DNA from: Marinifilum sp. D714
GTDB lineage: Bacteria > Bacteroidota > Bacteroidia > Bacteroidales > Marinifilaceae
Direction of reading: 5' to 3'
DNA length: 64,000 nt
Assembly: GCF_030851345.1 (NCBI RefSeq)
Contig: NZ_JALPNU010000019.1
Location: forward strand, 1-64,000
Shown: one piece after another, positions 34,969 through 44,624 of the stretch
Position numbering within the stretch: the first letter of the stretch is position 1
Layout of the letters: every line of letters begins with the position of its first letter
Made by a program: the position numbers and the translations under genes
Notes under the pieces: model-generated
Database searches by the model: none
Told to the model about the DNA's origin: nothing
What the model saw: the letters and a program-made list of their open reading frames with translations, nothing else

Positions 34969-36534
34969 ATGAATAAGAAATATTATAAAACAAATTACAT
35001 CCTGATAGCATTTGCATTAATATTTGCATTGGTATCATGTACGGATGATTTGGACACGACACCTCTTGATGAGGATATTAAAACTGGTGATAATGTTTTA
35101 ACTGATGCGGAATCATATAAGCAACTATTGGCAAAATGCTATGCAGGTCTTATTCTAGGTGGACAAGAAGCTGTGGACGGAGAACCAGACATCAGTAGTA
35201 TCAATGGCGGGTTTTCATCATATTTAAGATTACTTTGGAATCACCAAGAACTTCCAACTGACGAAGCCATTTGTGCTTGGAACGATGGTAACTTGAGAGA
35301 TTTACATGATCAAGATTGGGACAGTTCAAATGAATTCGTAAGAGCAATGTACTATCGTATTAACCTTCAAATAGCCTATTGTAACAATCTAATTAAGCTG
35401 ACAACTGATCAGCCAGATTACAAAGCTTATAGAGATGAAGCAAGAGCATTAAGAGCTCTAAGCTATTATCATATGTTGGATATGTTTGGCCGCGGACCAT
35501 TCGTAACTGAAGAAGATGAAGTTGGTTCATTTTTCTTCCCAGAAATGGCCACACAACAACAAATCTTCGATTATATTGAAACTGAATTAACAACTATCGA
35601 GGATGATTTAATGGAACCAGGAACCAATGAATATGGTAGAGCTGATAAAGCTTTAGCTTGGGCAATTTTAGCAAAAATGTATTTAAATGCTGAAATTTAT
35701 GTTGGAACTCCAAAATATACTGAAGCAATAACTTACAGTAATAAAATTATTGGAGGTGGATATTCTATTGAACCAAACTATGAGAATTTATTCTTAGCAG
35801 ATAATCACTTAAGAACCAACGAGATCATCTTCCCTATTGCCTCTGATGGTAATAATTCTCAGACATGGGGAGGTATGACATTTATCATTCACTCAACAGT
35901 AGGTGGTGACATGCCTGCAGTACAATCCGGTATTGATGGCGGATGGGGTGGTAACAGAACTACTTCTGCTTTTGTAAATCTTTTCCCTGATGTTGATGGA
36001 ACAGATAAAAGAGGTTTAATTTGGACAGAAGGTCAAAACCTTGAAATTGCTGATATTTTTAACTTTAGAGATGGGTATGCATTACGTAAGTTTAAAAACA
36101 TTACTTCAACAGGTTCTGTAGGCTCGAGTTTATCATTCCCTGATACCGACTTCCCATTGTACAGATTGGCAGACTTCTATTTAGTTTATGCTGAAGCTGT
36201 TGTTCGTGGTGGTCAAGGTGGAAACTTGGGAACTGCTGTTGGATATGTGAATGAATTAAGAGAAAGAGCATATGGTAATACCTCAGAAAATATCTCAGAA
36301 GCTGATCTTACATTAGATTTTATTCTTGATGAAAGAGCTCGTGAGCTTTATTGGGAGTGCCATAGAAGAACTGACCTTATTCGATTTGGAAAACTAACAG
36401 GTGGAGAATACAACTGGCCTTGGAAAGGTGCCGTTGCTAATGGTACATCAACTAATGCCAAATACAATGTATTTCCTATCCCTGCTTCAGATATCAATGC
36501 GAATCCAAATCTGTCGAATATCTCAGGTTATTAA
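34969..36534 (+). CDS. susD: SusD-type starch-binding outer-membrane lipoprotein
   Basis: A 521-residue RagB/SusD-family lipoprotein starting 19 bases after susC. The signal ends ALVSC (C24), followed by TDDLDTTPLDED, an acidic export signal that places it on the cell surface. The TPR-like helical core is seen in YRDEARALRALSYYHMLDMF and ALAWAILAKMYLNAEIY, and the C-terminal region has ERARELYWECHRRTDLIRFG. It caps the SusC barrel and binds the glucan. Confidence 0.95.
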   Translation: MNKKYYKTNYILIAFALIFALVSCTDDLDTTPLDEDIKTGDNVLTDAESYKQLLAKCYAGLILGGQEAVDGEPDISSINGGFSSYLRLLWNHQELPTDEAICAWNDGNLRDLHDQDWDSSNEFVRAMYYRINLQIAYCNNLIKLTTDQPDYKAYRDEARALRALSYYHMLDMFGRGPFVTEEDEVGSFFFPEMATQQQIFDYIETELTTIEDDLMEPGTNEYGRADKALAWAILAKMYLNAEIYVGTPKYTEAITYSNKIIGGGYSIEPNYENLFLADNHLRTNEIIFPIASDGNNSQTWGGMTFIIHSTVGGDMPAVQSGIDGGWGGNRTTSAFVNLFPDVDGTDKRGLIWTEGQNLEIADIFNFRDGYALRKFKNITSTGSVGSSLSFPDTDFPLYRLADFYLVYAEAVVRGGQGGNLGTAVGYVNELRERAYGNTSENISEADLTLDFILDERARELYWECHRRTDLIRFGKLTGGEYNWPWKGAVANGTSTNAKYNVFPIPASDINANPNLSNISGY

Positions 36535-36552
36535 TAGATTTAAAAATACGTT

Positions 36553-37644
36553 ATGAAGAATATAAAATACATACTAATATTACTTCTCGCAGTAAGCTTT
36601 TTTTCTTGCGATGACGATGATATTATCAAATTAAATGATTCAAACTATGAGCCTGCTAGTAACATTACAGGTTTCGGTTCAACTTTGAACATTTCTAAGG
36701 ATATTAAAGCTGAGTCAATTAAAATAACATATACTCCGGCATCATACGGTGTGGATATTGTTACAACTCATCAGCTTCAATTTGCTACATCAAGTGATTT
36801 TGCAAACCCTGTTACTTTTGATATTGACGCAGCAGACGATTCTTTTACTTTCACAGTAGGAGCATTAAATGAGCTTCTTACTGAATCTCTTTTATTACCC
36901 GTAGATGTAGAAGCAAATGTTTCTGCAAGAGTTATGACTTATTCTTTATCAGGAGTTGATACTCTTTATTCTGAACCTGTTAGCTTTGCAACTACTCCAT
37001 ATTTGGACATTCTTTTTGCTCCTGAAACATTCTATCTATTTGGTGATGGTGTAGGACGTGTTGCACAAAACAACAAGCTTAAATTCAATAAAGTTCATAG
37101 TGAACCAGATGATTCCTGGACAATTGTTTGGATGGAAGCTAATGGTACTTTCAAACTTTGTTCGGATGAAAACTATAAAGGAGTAATCGGTAAAATTGGA
37201 GATGCTGACCCTGCTACTGGAGAGTACACATTAGGTACTACTGACAATAGAGGTGAAGATATTCCTGTTCCGGGAACTGCTGGCTATTATACCGTTGGTG
37301 TTAATTTAGAAACAAACAAATTACTAATAGAACCTGCTAACATATACATTACAGGTCCTACAATTGGTAATGTTTGGCCTACTAATTCTGTTGTAGATGA
37401 TAACAAGTTTAAGTTAGATGCTGAGAACAAGAAAATGTTCTTGACAAAATCTTTACAAGCTGGAGAACTTAGATTACACGTTACCCACCCATATATTGGA
37501 GACTGGTGGCATGCTGAATTCTTATTCTTTGATGGTAAGATTGTTTACAGAGAAGCTGGTGATGATCAGGAAAGAGTTAATGTTAATGCAGGCGAACAGA
37601 CTATAGAGCTTGACTTTATTAATCAAACTGGTAAAATCAAATAA
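36553..37644 (+). CDS. susE: SusE-like surface starch-binding lipoprotein
   Basis: A 363-residue lipoprotein (FFSC, C19) with a very acidic export signal, CDDDDI, predicting display on the cell surface. The N-terminal SusE domain (about 25-150) is an Ig-like fold (VDIVTTHQLQFATSSDF, YSEPVSFATTPYLD). Two starch-binding type modules follow: about 155-265 (YLFGDGVGRVAQNN ... WTIVWMEANGTFKL ... TAGYYTVGVNL) and about 268-363 (IYITGPTIGNVWP ... DWWHAEFLFFDGK ... DQERVNV). Tryptophans W200/W203-type positions are the likely glucan platforms. The last 200 residues are clearly related to the next gene, so the two arose by duplication. Confidence 0.85.
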   Translation: MKNIKYILILLLAVSFFSCDDDDIIKLNDSNYEPASNITGFGSTLNISKDIKAESIKITYTPASYGVDIVTTHQLQFATSSDFANPVTFDIDAADDSFTFTVGALNELLTESLLLPVDVEANVSARVMTYSLSGVDTLYSEPVSFATTPYLDILFAPETFYLFGDGVGRVAQNNKLKFNKVHSEPDDSWTIVWMEANGTFKLCSDENYKGVIGKIGDADPATGEYTLGTTDNRGEDIPVPGTAGYYTVGVNLETNKLLIEPANIYITGPTIGNVWPTNSVVDDNKFKLDAENKKMFLTKSLQAGELRLHVTHPYIGDWWHAEFLFFDGKIVYREAGDDQERVNVNAGEQTIELDFINQTGKIK

Positions 37645-37646
37645 AC

Positions 37647-39386
37647 ATGAAAAATATAAAATATTTATTTATATCACTTTTGGCGGTTCTATTCGTTGCC
37701 TGCGACGATGATTTTGACACGCCAAATGTAACAGAACCAGTTCAAGGTACCGCTCCGGTACTTAATGAACTAGCAGAAGAGATTGACCTGGTTCTTATGA
37801 AAAAGAACGAAGATGAAACCATTGTTGAACTTACCTGGTCTGAATCTACTTTCGCAGATCCTATTGGAGTGAGATATTACGTTCAGATTGATACTGTGGG
37901 TAATGAATTTGCCAACCCATTGGAATTTGATAGAATTGCAGAAACAACAACGGCAATTAAAGTAGGAGGTCTTAATGAGTTGATATCAGGAAGATATCCT
38001 CCTGCGAAACAAGTAGAGTTGGAAGCAAGAATTAGAGCTTTTGCAAATGAAGATCTAAATAGCTTATACTCGAATGCTGTTTCTATGAAAGTAACTCCAT
38101 ACCTTGATGTACCAATTCCATCAGAATTCTACATCTATGGAACCGCTACTTCTGAATCAGATGTAACAAAGGCATTAAAAGCTTATGGTGCTAATGACAT
38201 TTTCACCAAATACTTGAAGCTTACTAAAGATGGTTTATTCAAATTTGCTGAAAAACAGGCTAGCGATGGATATGATTACAACTTTGGTAAATTCGCAACA
38301 AAATCTGATAATATCGAAGCTGCTGGAGACAATGCTGAAAACTTTAAGTTCACTGGTGAAACAGGATGGTATAAAGTTGAAGCTGATTTTGTATCAAGTG
38401 CACTTACTATTACTTCACATGTTGTAGAGTCAACTACTTATGGATTTGACTATGACAATCTTTACTTGGTAGGAGGTTACAACTCTACAGATCCTGAATG
38501 GGATCCTGAAAATGCTGTTGCAATGACTAAAGTAAGTGAAGGTGTTTTCACTATTGAAAAATCAATCAAAGATGGTGCTTTATTCAAATTTATTGGCCAA
38601 CAAAGCTGGGGTGACCTTGATTGGGGTAACATTCAAGAAAATGGTAACACAGGTATCTTAGGTCCAAAAACTGCTAATGGTAACATTACTTTCGACGGTG
38701 GTGACGCTGAATATACCATTACTGTTGATCTTAACGCAGGTACTTTCTCAATTGTTGCCAAGCCTGTTTATCCAACCGAACTTTACATGACTGGTAGCGG
38801 CGTTGGTCCAGATGATGAAAACTGGGATTGGAAAAATAAACTTCAATTTGTTCCTGTTCACAGTCATCCTGAATTGTTCTGGAAAATTGTATGGATGGAT
38901 AGTGATGGTCAATTTAAATGTGCTCCTGAAGCAGCTTGGGCAGGTAACGACTTTGGTAGAGATGGTGATGCAACCAATGGAGTCTACACTACTGGAAGTA
39001 CTAATATTCCTGCTCCTGGTACTGCCGGATATTATATGGTTGTTGTTGATTTAGCAAATAACACAATCGAAATTGCCGAGCCTAAGGTTTACGGTATGGG
39101 TAATGTGTTTGGTGGATGGGATGGTGGAGATCCTGCCGATCTTTTCACTGTTGACAATACCAATAAAGTAATTAAATTTGATGGAGTTCCTAATGATGGA
39201 GAATTAAGAATGTATGTTGATGCACCAACTTTAAACTGTGATTGGTGGCAAGCTGAATTTATCGTTCTTAATGACAAAATTGAATTCAGAGGAACTGGTG
39301 GTGATCAGGAAAGAGTAAATGTTACTGCAGGTGACAATATCTCTCTTAACTTCTTAACTGGAGCTGGTTCGATCACAACTCCTTAA
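37647..39386 (+). CDS. susF: SusE/SusF-like surface starch-binding lipoprotein
   Basis: A 579-residue lipoprotein (VAC, C19, then DDDFDTP, surface-export type). After a SusE-like N-domain (about 25-160) there are more binding modules than in its neighbour: about 165-260 (YIYGTATSESDVTK), 270-370 (LYLVGGYNSTDPEWDPENAV), 375-480 (LYMTGSGVGPDDENWDW) and 482-579 (VYGMGNVFGGWDGGDPADLF ... DWWQAEFIVLND). The last two match the modules of the preceding protein almost part by part. It starts two bases after that gene. The role is to hold starch at the surface. Confidence 0.85.
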   Translation: MKNIKYLFISLLAVLFVACDDDFDTPNVTEPVQGTAPVLNELAEEIDLVLMKKNEDETIVELTWSESTFADPIGVRYYVQIDTVGNEFANPLEFDRIAETTTAIKVGGLNELISGRYPPAKQVELEARIRAFANEDLNSLYSNAVSMKVTPYLDVPIPSEFYIYGTATSESDVTKALKAYGANDIFTKYLKLTKDGLFKFAEKQASDGYDYNFGKFATKSDNIEAAGDNAENFKFTGETGWYKVEADFVSSALTITSHVVESTTYGFDYDNLYLVGGYNSTDPEWDPENAVAMTKVSEGVFTIEKSIKDGALFKFIGQQSWGDLDWGNIQENGNTGILGPKTANGNITFDGGDAEYTITVDLNAGTFSIVAKPVYPTELYMTGSGVGPDDENWDWKNKLQFVPVHSHPELFWKIVWMDSDGQFKCAPEAAWAGNDFGRDGDATNGVYTTGSTNIPAPGTAGYYMVVVDLANNTIEIAEPKVYGMGNVFGGWDGGDPADLFTVDNTNKVIKFDGVPNDGELRMYVDAPTLNCDWWQAEFIVLNDKIEFRGTGGDQERVNVTAGDNISLNFLTGAGSITTP

Positions 39387-39403
39387 TAAAACTATAAGCA
39401 TGT

Positions 39404-39425
39404 AGGGTAGTCATGAGGCTACCCT
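39404..39425 (+). other. Hairpin just after susF
   Basis: AGGGTAG (39404-39410) pairs with CTACCCT (39419-39425) around an eight-base loop, with no T run. It lies 15 bases ahead of a full terminator and could protect the 3' end of the susCDEF transcript. Confidence 0.5.
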
Positions 39426-39439
39426 GCTTTAAATAATTA

Positions 39440-39481
39440 AATGCAATTGGTAACTATTCTGGTTGCTGATTGCATTTTTTT
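39440..39481 (+). terminator. Terminator between susF and the T9SS amylase gene
   Basis: AATGCAAT (39440-39447) pairs with ATTGCATT (39469-39476); inside, GTAAC pairs with GTTGC, and a run of Ts follows. It separates susCDEF from the amylase gene starting at 39525, so the amylase either depends on read-through or has its own promoter in the 43 bases left, where none is visible. Confidence 0.85.
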
Positions 39482-39524
39482 ATACTGAAACCAAACGGAA
39501 TTCAATCAATAGAAAGTTCTGATT

Positions 39525-42500
39525 ATGAAGAAACTTTACACATACCTTACCTTTATATTCCTGCTAATGTCATTCATTAGTCAGGCACAAATCATAACAA
39601 CCTCTCCCGCCTTTCCTACCGAAAGTGATGAAGTAACCATTACTTTTGACGCTACTTTGGGAACTGGAGGATTAAAGGATTACACCGGAGATGTTTATGC
39701 CCATACAGGTGTAATCACTGACAAAAGCACATCAGATACCGACTGGAAATATGCTCCTGAATGGGGAGATAATAGTGCCAAGTACAAATTAACCTCACTT
39801 GGAAATAACAAGTGGGAATTGAAGATTACTCCAAGCATTCGTGAATACTATGCTGTTGCTGATGGAGAAAAAATATTAAAAATGGCTTTCGTATTCCGTT
39901 CTGAGGATACTCAAAAAGAAGGAAAAGGTGATGGCGGAACTGATATATTTGTAGATGTGAGCGAAGGTGGCTTAAATGTTAGCTTCTCTGCTCCTGCCAA
40001 CAACAAAGTCATTCAAAAAAATGAAGATTTGCAGGTAACAATACAATCAAATGCCAGTTCAAATCTAAGCCTATTTCTAGATGGGGTTGAAAATGAAACT
40101 ACCACCGAAACTGAAATTAGTAAAATCATTAATACTAATGTTGCAGGTAATCATGAATTGGTAGCTGTTGCCTCAGATGGTACAGAAGAGGTAAGAGATA
40201 CAGTTAATTTCTTCGTTCGAGATGATGTTGTAAATGAAAGTATGCCTGCCAATGTTGTTGCTGGTATCAATTATACTGATGATAGCTCAGTAACACTTGT
40301 TCTGTATGCTCCCCAAAAGGAATATGTATATGCCATTGGAGATTTTTCAGATTGGAAACTTGATAACATGTACCAAATGAAAAAGGATGGTGATAACTTC
40401 TGGGTGACCATTAATAACCTTCAAGCTGGTAAAGAGTACATTTTCCAATATCTTATTGATGGAGACATTAAAATTGCAGATCCATATGCCGATAAAATAT
40501 CAGATCCTTGGAATGACAAATACATTACTGACGAAACCTACCCTAATCTAATTGATTATCCGGAAGGAAAAACAAGCGAAATTGCCAGTGTATTCCAAAC
40601 AGCACAAACAGCATTTAGCTGGACTGATATTGGATTTACCATGCCTAAAAAGGAAGACTTGGTTGTTTATGAACTTCATGTAAGAGATTTTACTGCAGCT
40701 GGTAATATCAAGACAGTTACTGATACTTTAGATTATTTGGAAAGATTAGGTGTAAATGCAATTGAACTAATGCCATTTAACGAGTTTGAAGGAAATGATT
40801 CATGGGGTTACAATCCATCATTTTATTTTGCTCCCGATAAAGCATATGGTACTAAAAACGATTACAAAGCCTTTGTCAATGAATGTCACAAAAGAGGAAT
40901 TGCCGTATTTATGGATATGGTGTTGAATCACACTTACGGACAATCGCCATTCTTGCGCATGTATTTTGATGGTAGCAAACCAACAGCTAATAATCCATGG
41001 TACAACCAGGAGCATAATTTCGAAAACACGGCTGCTCATTGGGGATATGATTTGAATCATGAAGCCCAGGCAACTAAGGACCTTGTGGATCGCATCAACA
41101 AGTATTGGATGGAAGAGTATCACATTGATGGTTTCCGTTTTGATTTCACCAAAGGATTCTCAAATAAAATACATCCTAATAGTGGATCAGATAATTGGGG
41201 AAGCGATCCAGATGATGATCGTATTAGACTACTAAAGAGAATGTCCAATGAAATTTGGGCTGTAAAATCAGATGCAGTGGTTATTTTCGAGCATCTTTCG
41301 GATAATGAGGAAGAGAAAGAGCTGGCAGCTCATGGCATTATGCTTTGGGGTAATGCCAATCATGATTATAGTGCAGCAACCATAGGCAATGGTTCAGATT
41401 TTAATTGGACCTCATGGAAAAGCAGAAGTTGGGATGGACCTAAGCTTGTAAGTTATATGGAAAGCCACGATGAAGAACGCATGATGTATCGTAACCTTAA
41501 TGAAGGTAAATCTTTAGATGGCTACAATGTAAGAAGTCTGAATACTGCTCTTTCCAGAATAGAAACTGCGGCAGCTTTCTTCCTAACCATTCCTGGACCA
41601 AAAATGATTTGGCAATTCGGGGAATTGGGATACGATATCTCAATTGACGAGAATGGAAGAACTGGTAAAAAACCAGTAAAATGGGAATATCAGGATGATC
41701 CTTATCGTAAAAAAGTATATCAGGTATTTTCTGCCTTGGCAAAGATTAAAAAGAAAGAACCTGCATTTGAATCAGATAATTTTAATTTAATTACTTCACA
41801 AGCCTTAAAGCGTATCGAAATCAACCATACTGATATGGATGTTCGTATTATCGGTAATTTTGATATCAAGGAAGGTAGTATTTCTGCTAATTTTAGTAAA
41901 ACAGGAACATGGTATGATTATTTCTCTGGTCAGGAGGTTAATGTAACGGATGCAAATGCCAACATTACTCTTAAGCCAGGTGAATATCACGTCTATACTA
42001 CAAAGCAATTGACTCAACCTAATATTATTTCAGCACCTGTTGCTAGTAATGTTAGTATTGCCGGAACAGCTAAAGAAGACGAAATTCTTACCGCATCGTA
42101 TACCTACTCAGATGTAAATGGAGATACTGAAGGAGCATCTGTTTACAGATGGTACAGAGCTGAAGATACCAATGGTAGGAATGAAATGAGTATAAGTGGT
42201 GCCACAAATACAACTTATCAGCTTACTGGCGATGATCGCAACAAATACATTAGATTCTCAGTGACTCCTGTTGCACAAACTGGCGAATTACTTGAGGGTA
42301 AAACAGTTTATTCTACCTATACAGAACAGGTAGTGTCATTGGTAAATGCACCTGTAGCAAGCAATGTAGAAATAACTGGAACTCTTACCGAAGGTGAAAC
42401 TCTAACTGCAAGCTATGTATATAGTGATCCTGAAAATGATGCAGAAGGCACTTCAATTTTCCAATGGTACAGATCAGACGATACGCAAGGCACAAATGAA

Positions 42501-42911
42501 AGCGAAATTTCGGGTGCTACAAGCTTAAGTTACACGCTTCTTAATGCTGATGGTGGTAAATACATCCGCTTTGCAGTTACACCGGTTGCCCAAACAGGAG
42601 AACTACTTACAGGAAATAAAGTGTATAGTAATTATACTGATGTAATCGCTTTCACGACAGGAATAAATGACATACTGGAAAAAGAGCTTAAGCTGTATCC
42701 TAACCCTGTTAAAGATATTCTATACATATCAAATTTAAAAGGGGTTGATCAGATTAAGATATATGGTTTAAATGGTCGTATGGTAAGAACAATCGGTAGT
42801 CCAAATAGATCGGAAGAAATAAATCTTAGCAACCTAGCAAGTGGCATGTATTTATTCATTTTCGAAATGGAAGATGGCTCTAAACTGACCAAAAAAGTGA
42901 TAAAAAAGTAA
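39525..42911 (+). CDS. Secreted GH13 alpha-amylase with T9SS C-terminal sorting domain
   Basis: An 1128-residue multidomain amylase. Signal peptide to about residue 21; N-terminal beta domain (22-150); an Ig-like part (about 155-235); an isoamylase-type early-set module (about 245-345, VTLVLYAPQKEYVYAIGDFS); the GH13 barrel with VLNHTYG, D540 (GFRFDFTKG), E589 (VIFEHLSD) and D649 (ESHDEER); two Ig-like repeats starting APVASNV at 837 and 942; and a type A T9SS sorting domain at 1055-1128 (LKLYPNPVKDILYIS ... KKVIKK). The sorting domain sends it through the outer membrane to the surface or medium. It appears to be the only surface depolymerase of the locus, in the place SusG has in Bacteroides. 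Confidence 0.93.
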   Translation: MKKLYTYLTFIFLLMSFISQAQIITTSPAFPTESDEVTITFDATLGTGGLKDYTGDVYAHTGVITDKSTSDTDWKYAPEWGDNSAKYKLTSLGNNKWELKITPSIREYYAVADGEKILKMAFVFRSEDTQKEGKGDGGTDIFVDVSEGGLNVSFSAPANNKVIQKNEDLQVTIQSNASSNLSLFLDGVENETTTETEISKIINTNVAGNHELVAVASDGTEEVRDTVNFFVRDDVVNESMPANVVAGINYTDDSSVTLVLYAPQKEYVYAIGDFSDWKLDNMYQMKKDGDNFWVTINNLQAGKEYIFQYLIDGDIKIADPYADKISDPWNDKYITDETYPNLIDYPEGKTSEIASVFQTAQTAFSWTDIGFTMPKKEDLVVYELHVRDFTAAGNIKTVTDTLDYLERLGVNAIELMPFNEFEGNDSWGYNPSFYFAPDKAYGTKNDYKAFVNECHKRGIAVFMDMVLNHTYGQSPFLRMYFDGSKPTANNPWYNQEHNFENTAAHWGYDLNHEAQATKDLVDRINKYWMEEYHIDGFRFDFTKGFSNKIHPNSGSDNWGSDPDDDRIRLLKRMSNEIWAVKSDAVVIFEHLSDNEEEKELAAHGIMLWGNANHDYSAATIGNGSDFNWTSWKSRSWDGPKLVSYMESHDEERMMYRNLNEGKSLDGYNVRSLNTALSRIETAAAFFLTIPGPKMIWQFGELGYDISIDENGRTGKKPVKWEYQDDPYRKKVYQVFSALAKIKKKEPAFESDNFNLITSQALKRIEINHTDMDVRIIGNFDIKEGSISANFSKTGTWYDYFSGQEVNVTDANANITLKPGEYHVYTTKQLTQPNIISAPVASNVSIAGTAKEDEILTASYTYSDVNGDTEGASVYRWYRAEDTNGRNEMSISGATNTTYQLTGDDRNKYIRFSVTPVAQTGELLEGKTVYSTYTEQVVSLVNAPVASNVEITGTLTEGETLTASYVYSDPENDAEGTSIFQWYRSDDTQGTNESEISGATSLSYTLLNADGGKYIRFAVTPVAQTGELLTGNKVYSNYTDVIAFTTGINDILEKELKLYPNPVKDILYISNLKGVDQIKIYGLNGRMVRTIGSPNRSEEINLSNLASGMYLFIFEMEDGSKLTKKVIKK

Positions 42912-42941
42912 TTAGTTTTCTTTATAGTTTATAGATCAAGT

Positions 42942-42982
42942 AAAACTCCCGCTTAGCTACAATGCCAAGTGGGAGTTTTTAT
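42942..42982. terminator. Bidirectional terminator between convergent genes
   Basis: AAAACTCCC (42942-42950) pairs with GGGAGTTTT (42971-42979), with further CTT/AAG pairing inside, and T runs on both strands. It serves the amylase and the convergent EF-hand repeat gene. Confidence 0.85.
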
Positions 42983-42999
42983 ATTTTATAAATGTAAGC

Positions 43000-44439
43000 T
43001 TATTTAATTGTAAGCTCCAATCGGTATTTGATTTCCGAACCACCTGGTTGCATAATTAATTTGTATTCGCCAGGAATTAAAGGCTCATCAGGCATTGATA
43101 CTTTAAATACAAAAGGAGACTCGGTATAATTCCCAATTTGTTCACGAACCAGCTGATCTTCTGTATTAAATAGTTTCAAATTCAATTCACTATTGACAAA
43201 CTGCTTTAAATGAAACTGAACAAACACATTCTCCGATTCTGAATAATAATACTCCTGATCGGCTCCCATAAATTCTTCTCTCTCCTGCTTGTTGTTTTCA
43301 TTCAAATCAATAAAACCTGTAAAAAAGAAGAATCCTTCCTGACCTTTGGTGAACTCTGGAGCCAAATTCTCAACATTCTCACTAATATTCATTGCCATAG
43401 CTGGAGTTTCGGGAATCTCTTCTGTTACCTCTTCCAGTTCTGGTATTTCATCAGTTTGGGCCGCTACAGCCTCATCGGTTTTAACAATATTGGCAGTAGA
43501 ATCGCCTATTTGTATTAATATTCGATATTGTATTGGGTCCTTCATATCCAAAGAAGCGGTAATCATATACTCACCCTCAGGCACCTTTTTTAAAACTCGT
43601 AAGAATTGATTGCCAGGATGAATCGTATCTTCTTTCATGGTATAATGTTGCAAACTATCCATTCGGGAAATATTCATCGCAATCATATCATAGGTAGAAT
43701 TCCAAATCTGATAAACCACTTGTTTATTATTCATTGGAAGGTTGAGTCCAACTTGAAAATCAACTTTTCCTAGCTCAAATTGCCTTTGATTTAAACCAAT
43801 TACCTCTGCACTATCCATTTTCATATCTCCGTCCTCATCAATCCATTCTTTAAAAAGATGAAAACTCTCAGGGAGTAGTTTTTTTCTGATTTTTGCAAAT
43901 GCATTGCCATTAGGTTCCTTTATTAAGAACTTAATCTGATATGTTTTCCCCGATTCTGCTGGATTAATTGTCATTATATACTCTCCCACAGGCAGAAAAG
44001 CATCGAAATTTGAATAGGTAAACAAAGGTTTTGTAGTATAGTTTTTACGAACCGTTCGAATTAAGTTTCCGCTTGTATCCCAAATTCTAAGTTTCAGGTT
44101 TGTTCCCTCTTGTATTGCCGGATCGTACAAAGAAGCACTAATAGACTCTCCTTTGGCATAAGATTGTTTCCCTAGTCCAAAAAACTCATTCTTCTCAACG
44201 ATTTCATTTTCGTTTAAATCCACCCATTTATTGTAGGCAAACAACCCAATGGGAATGTCGTTCTTATTCTGTTTTTCTTGCTTCTGAATTTGATCTGATT
44301 CATCAGCACGTACATCATCATATGGGATAGAATCTTGTATAAATTGTTCCTGCGCACTTGTAACTATGGCTGTGCCAACCAATATGGCAAGTATCAAATA
44401 ACACCTACCAATAATACATTTCATTTTTTTGTATAACAT
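43000..44439 (-). CDS. Secreted protein with three EF-hand-like/beta repeats
   Basis: A 479-residue exported protein (signal peptide to about residue 30, TSAQ) of no family known to me. It has three related units, each beginning with a 12-residue loop that fits the EF-hand calcium rule (D at 1, N/D at 3 and 5, E at 12): D74-E85 (DLNENEIVEKNE), D201-E212 (DEDGDMKMDSAE) and D378-E389 (DLNENNKQEREE). After each comes a beta-rich domain of about 100 residues ending in a strand such as YQIKFLIKE or YRLELTIK. An acidic linker (about 318-345, EIPELEEVTEEIPE) lies between units two and three. It neighbours a sigma-54 two-component system and may belong to its regulon. Confidence 0.7.
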   Translation of the reverse strand: MLYKKMKCIIGRCYLILAILVGTAIVTSAQEQFIQDSIPYDDVRADESDQIQKQEKQNKNDIPIGLFAYNKWVDLNENEIVEKNEFFGLGKQSYAKGESISASLYDPAIQEGTNLKLRIWDTSGNLIRTVRKNYTTKPLFTYSNFDAFLPVGEYIMTINPAESGKTYQIKFLIKEPNGNAFAKIRKKLLPESFHLFKEWIDEDGDMKMDSAEVIGLNQRQFELGKVDFQVGLNLPMNNKQVVYQIWNSTYDMIAMNISRMDSLQHYTMKEDTIHPGNQFLRVLKKVPEGEYMITASLDMKDPIQYRILIQIGDSTANIVKTDEAVAAQTDEIPELEEVTEEIPETPAMAMNISENVENLAPEFTKGQEGFFFFTGFIDLNENNKQEREEFMGADQEYYYSESENVFVQFHLKQFVNSELNLKLFNTEDQLVREQIGNYTESPFVFKVSMPDEPLIPGEYKLIMQPGGSEIKYRLELTIK

Positions 44440-44624
44440 GGTATTTGGTTTAAAGCTGAATAAAAAGGAATTGCTGTCTATTTAAATACGGTTTAAATAG
44501 CGTATATGTTTTATCTTCAAACCAATAGTTTGACGAAATAAAGTATAAAATTGGTTAAAAATCCTTAAGGGATCTTAATTCTAACAGGGTATCCCAATGG
44601 ATATAAGCTTTTTCCTTTACTAAA

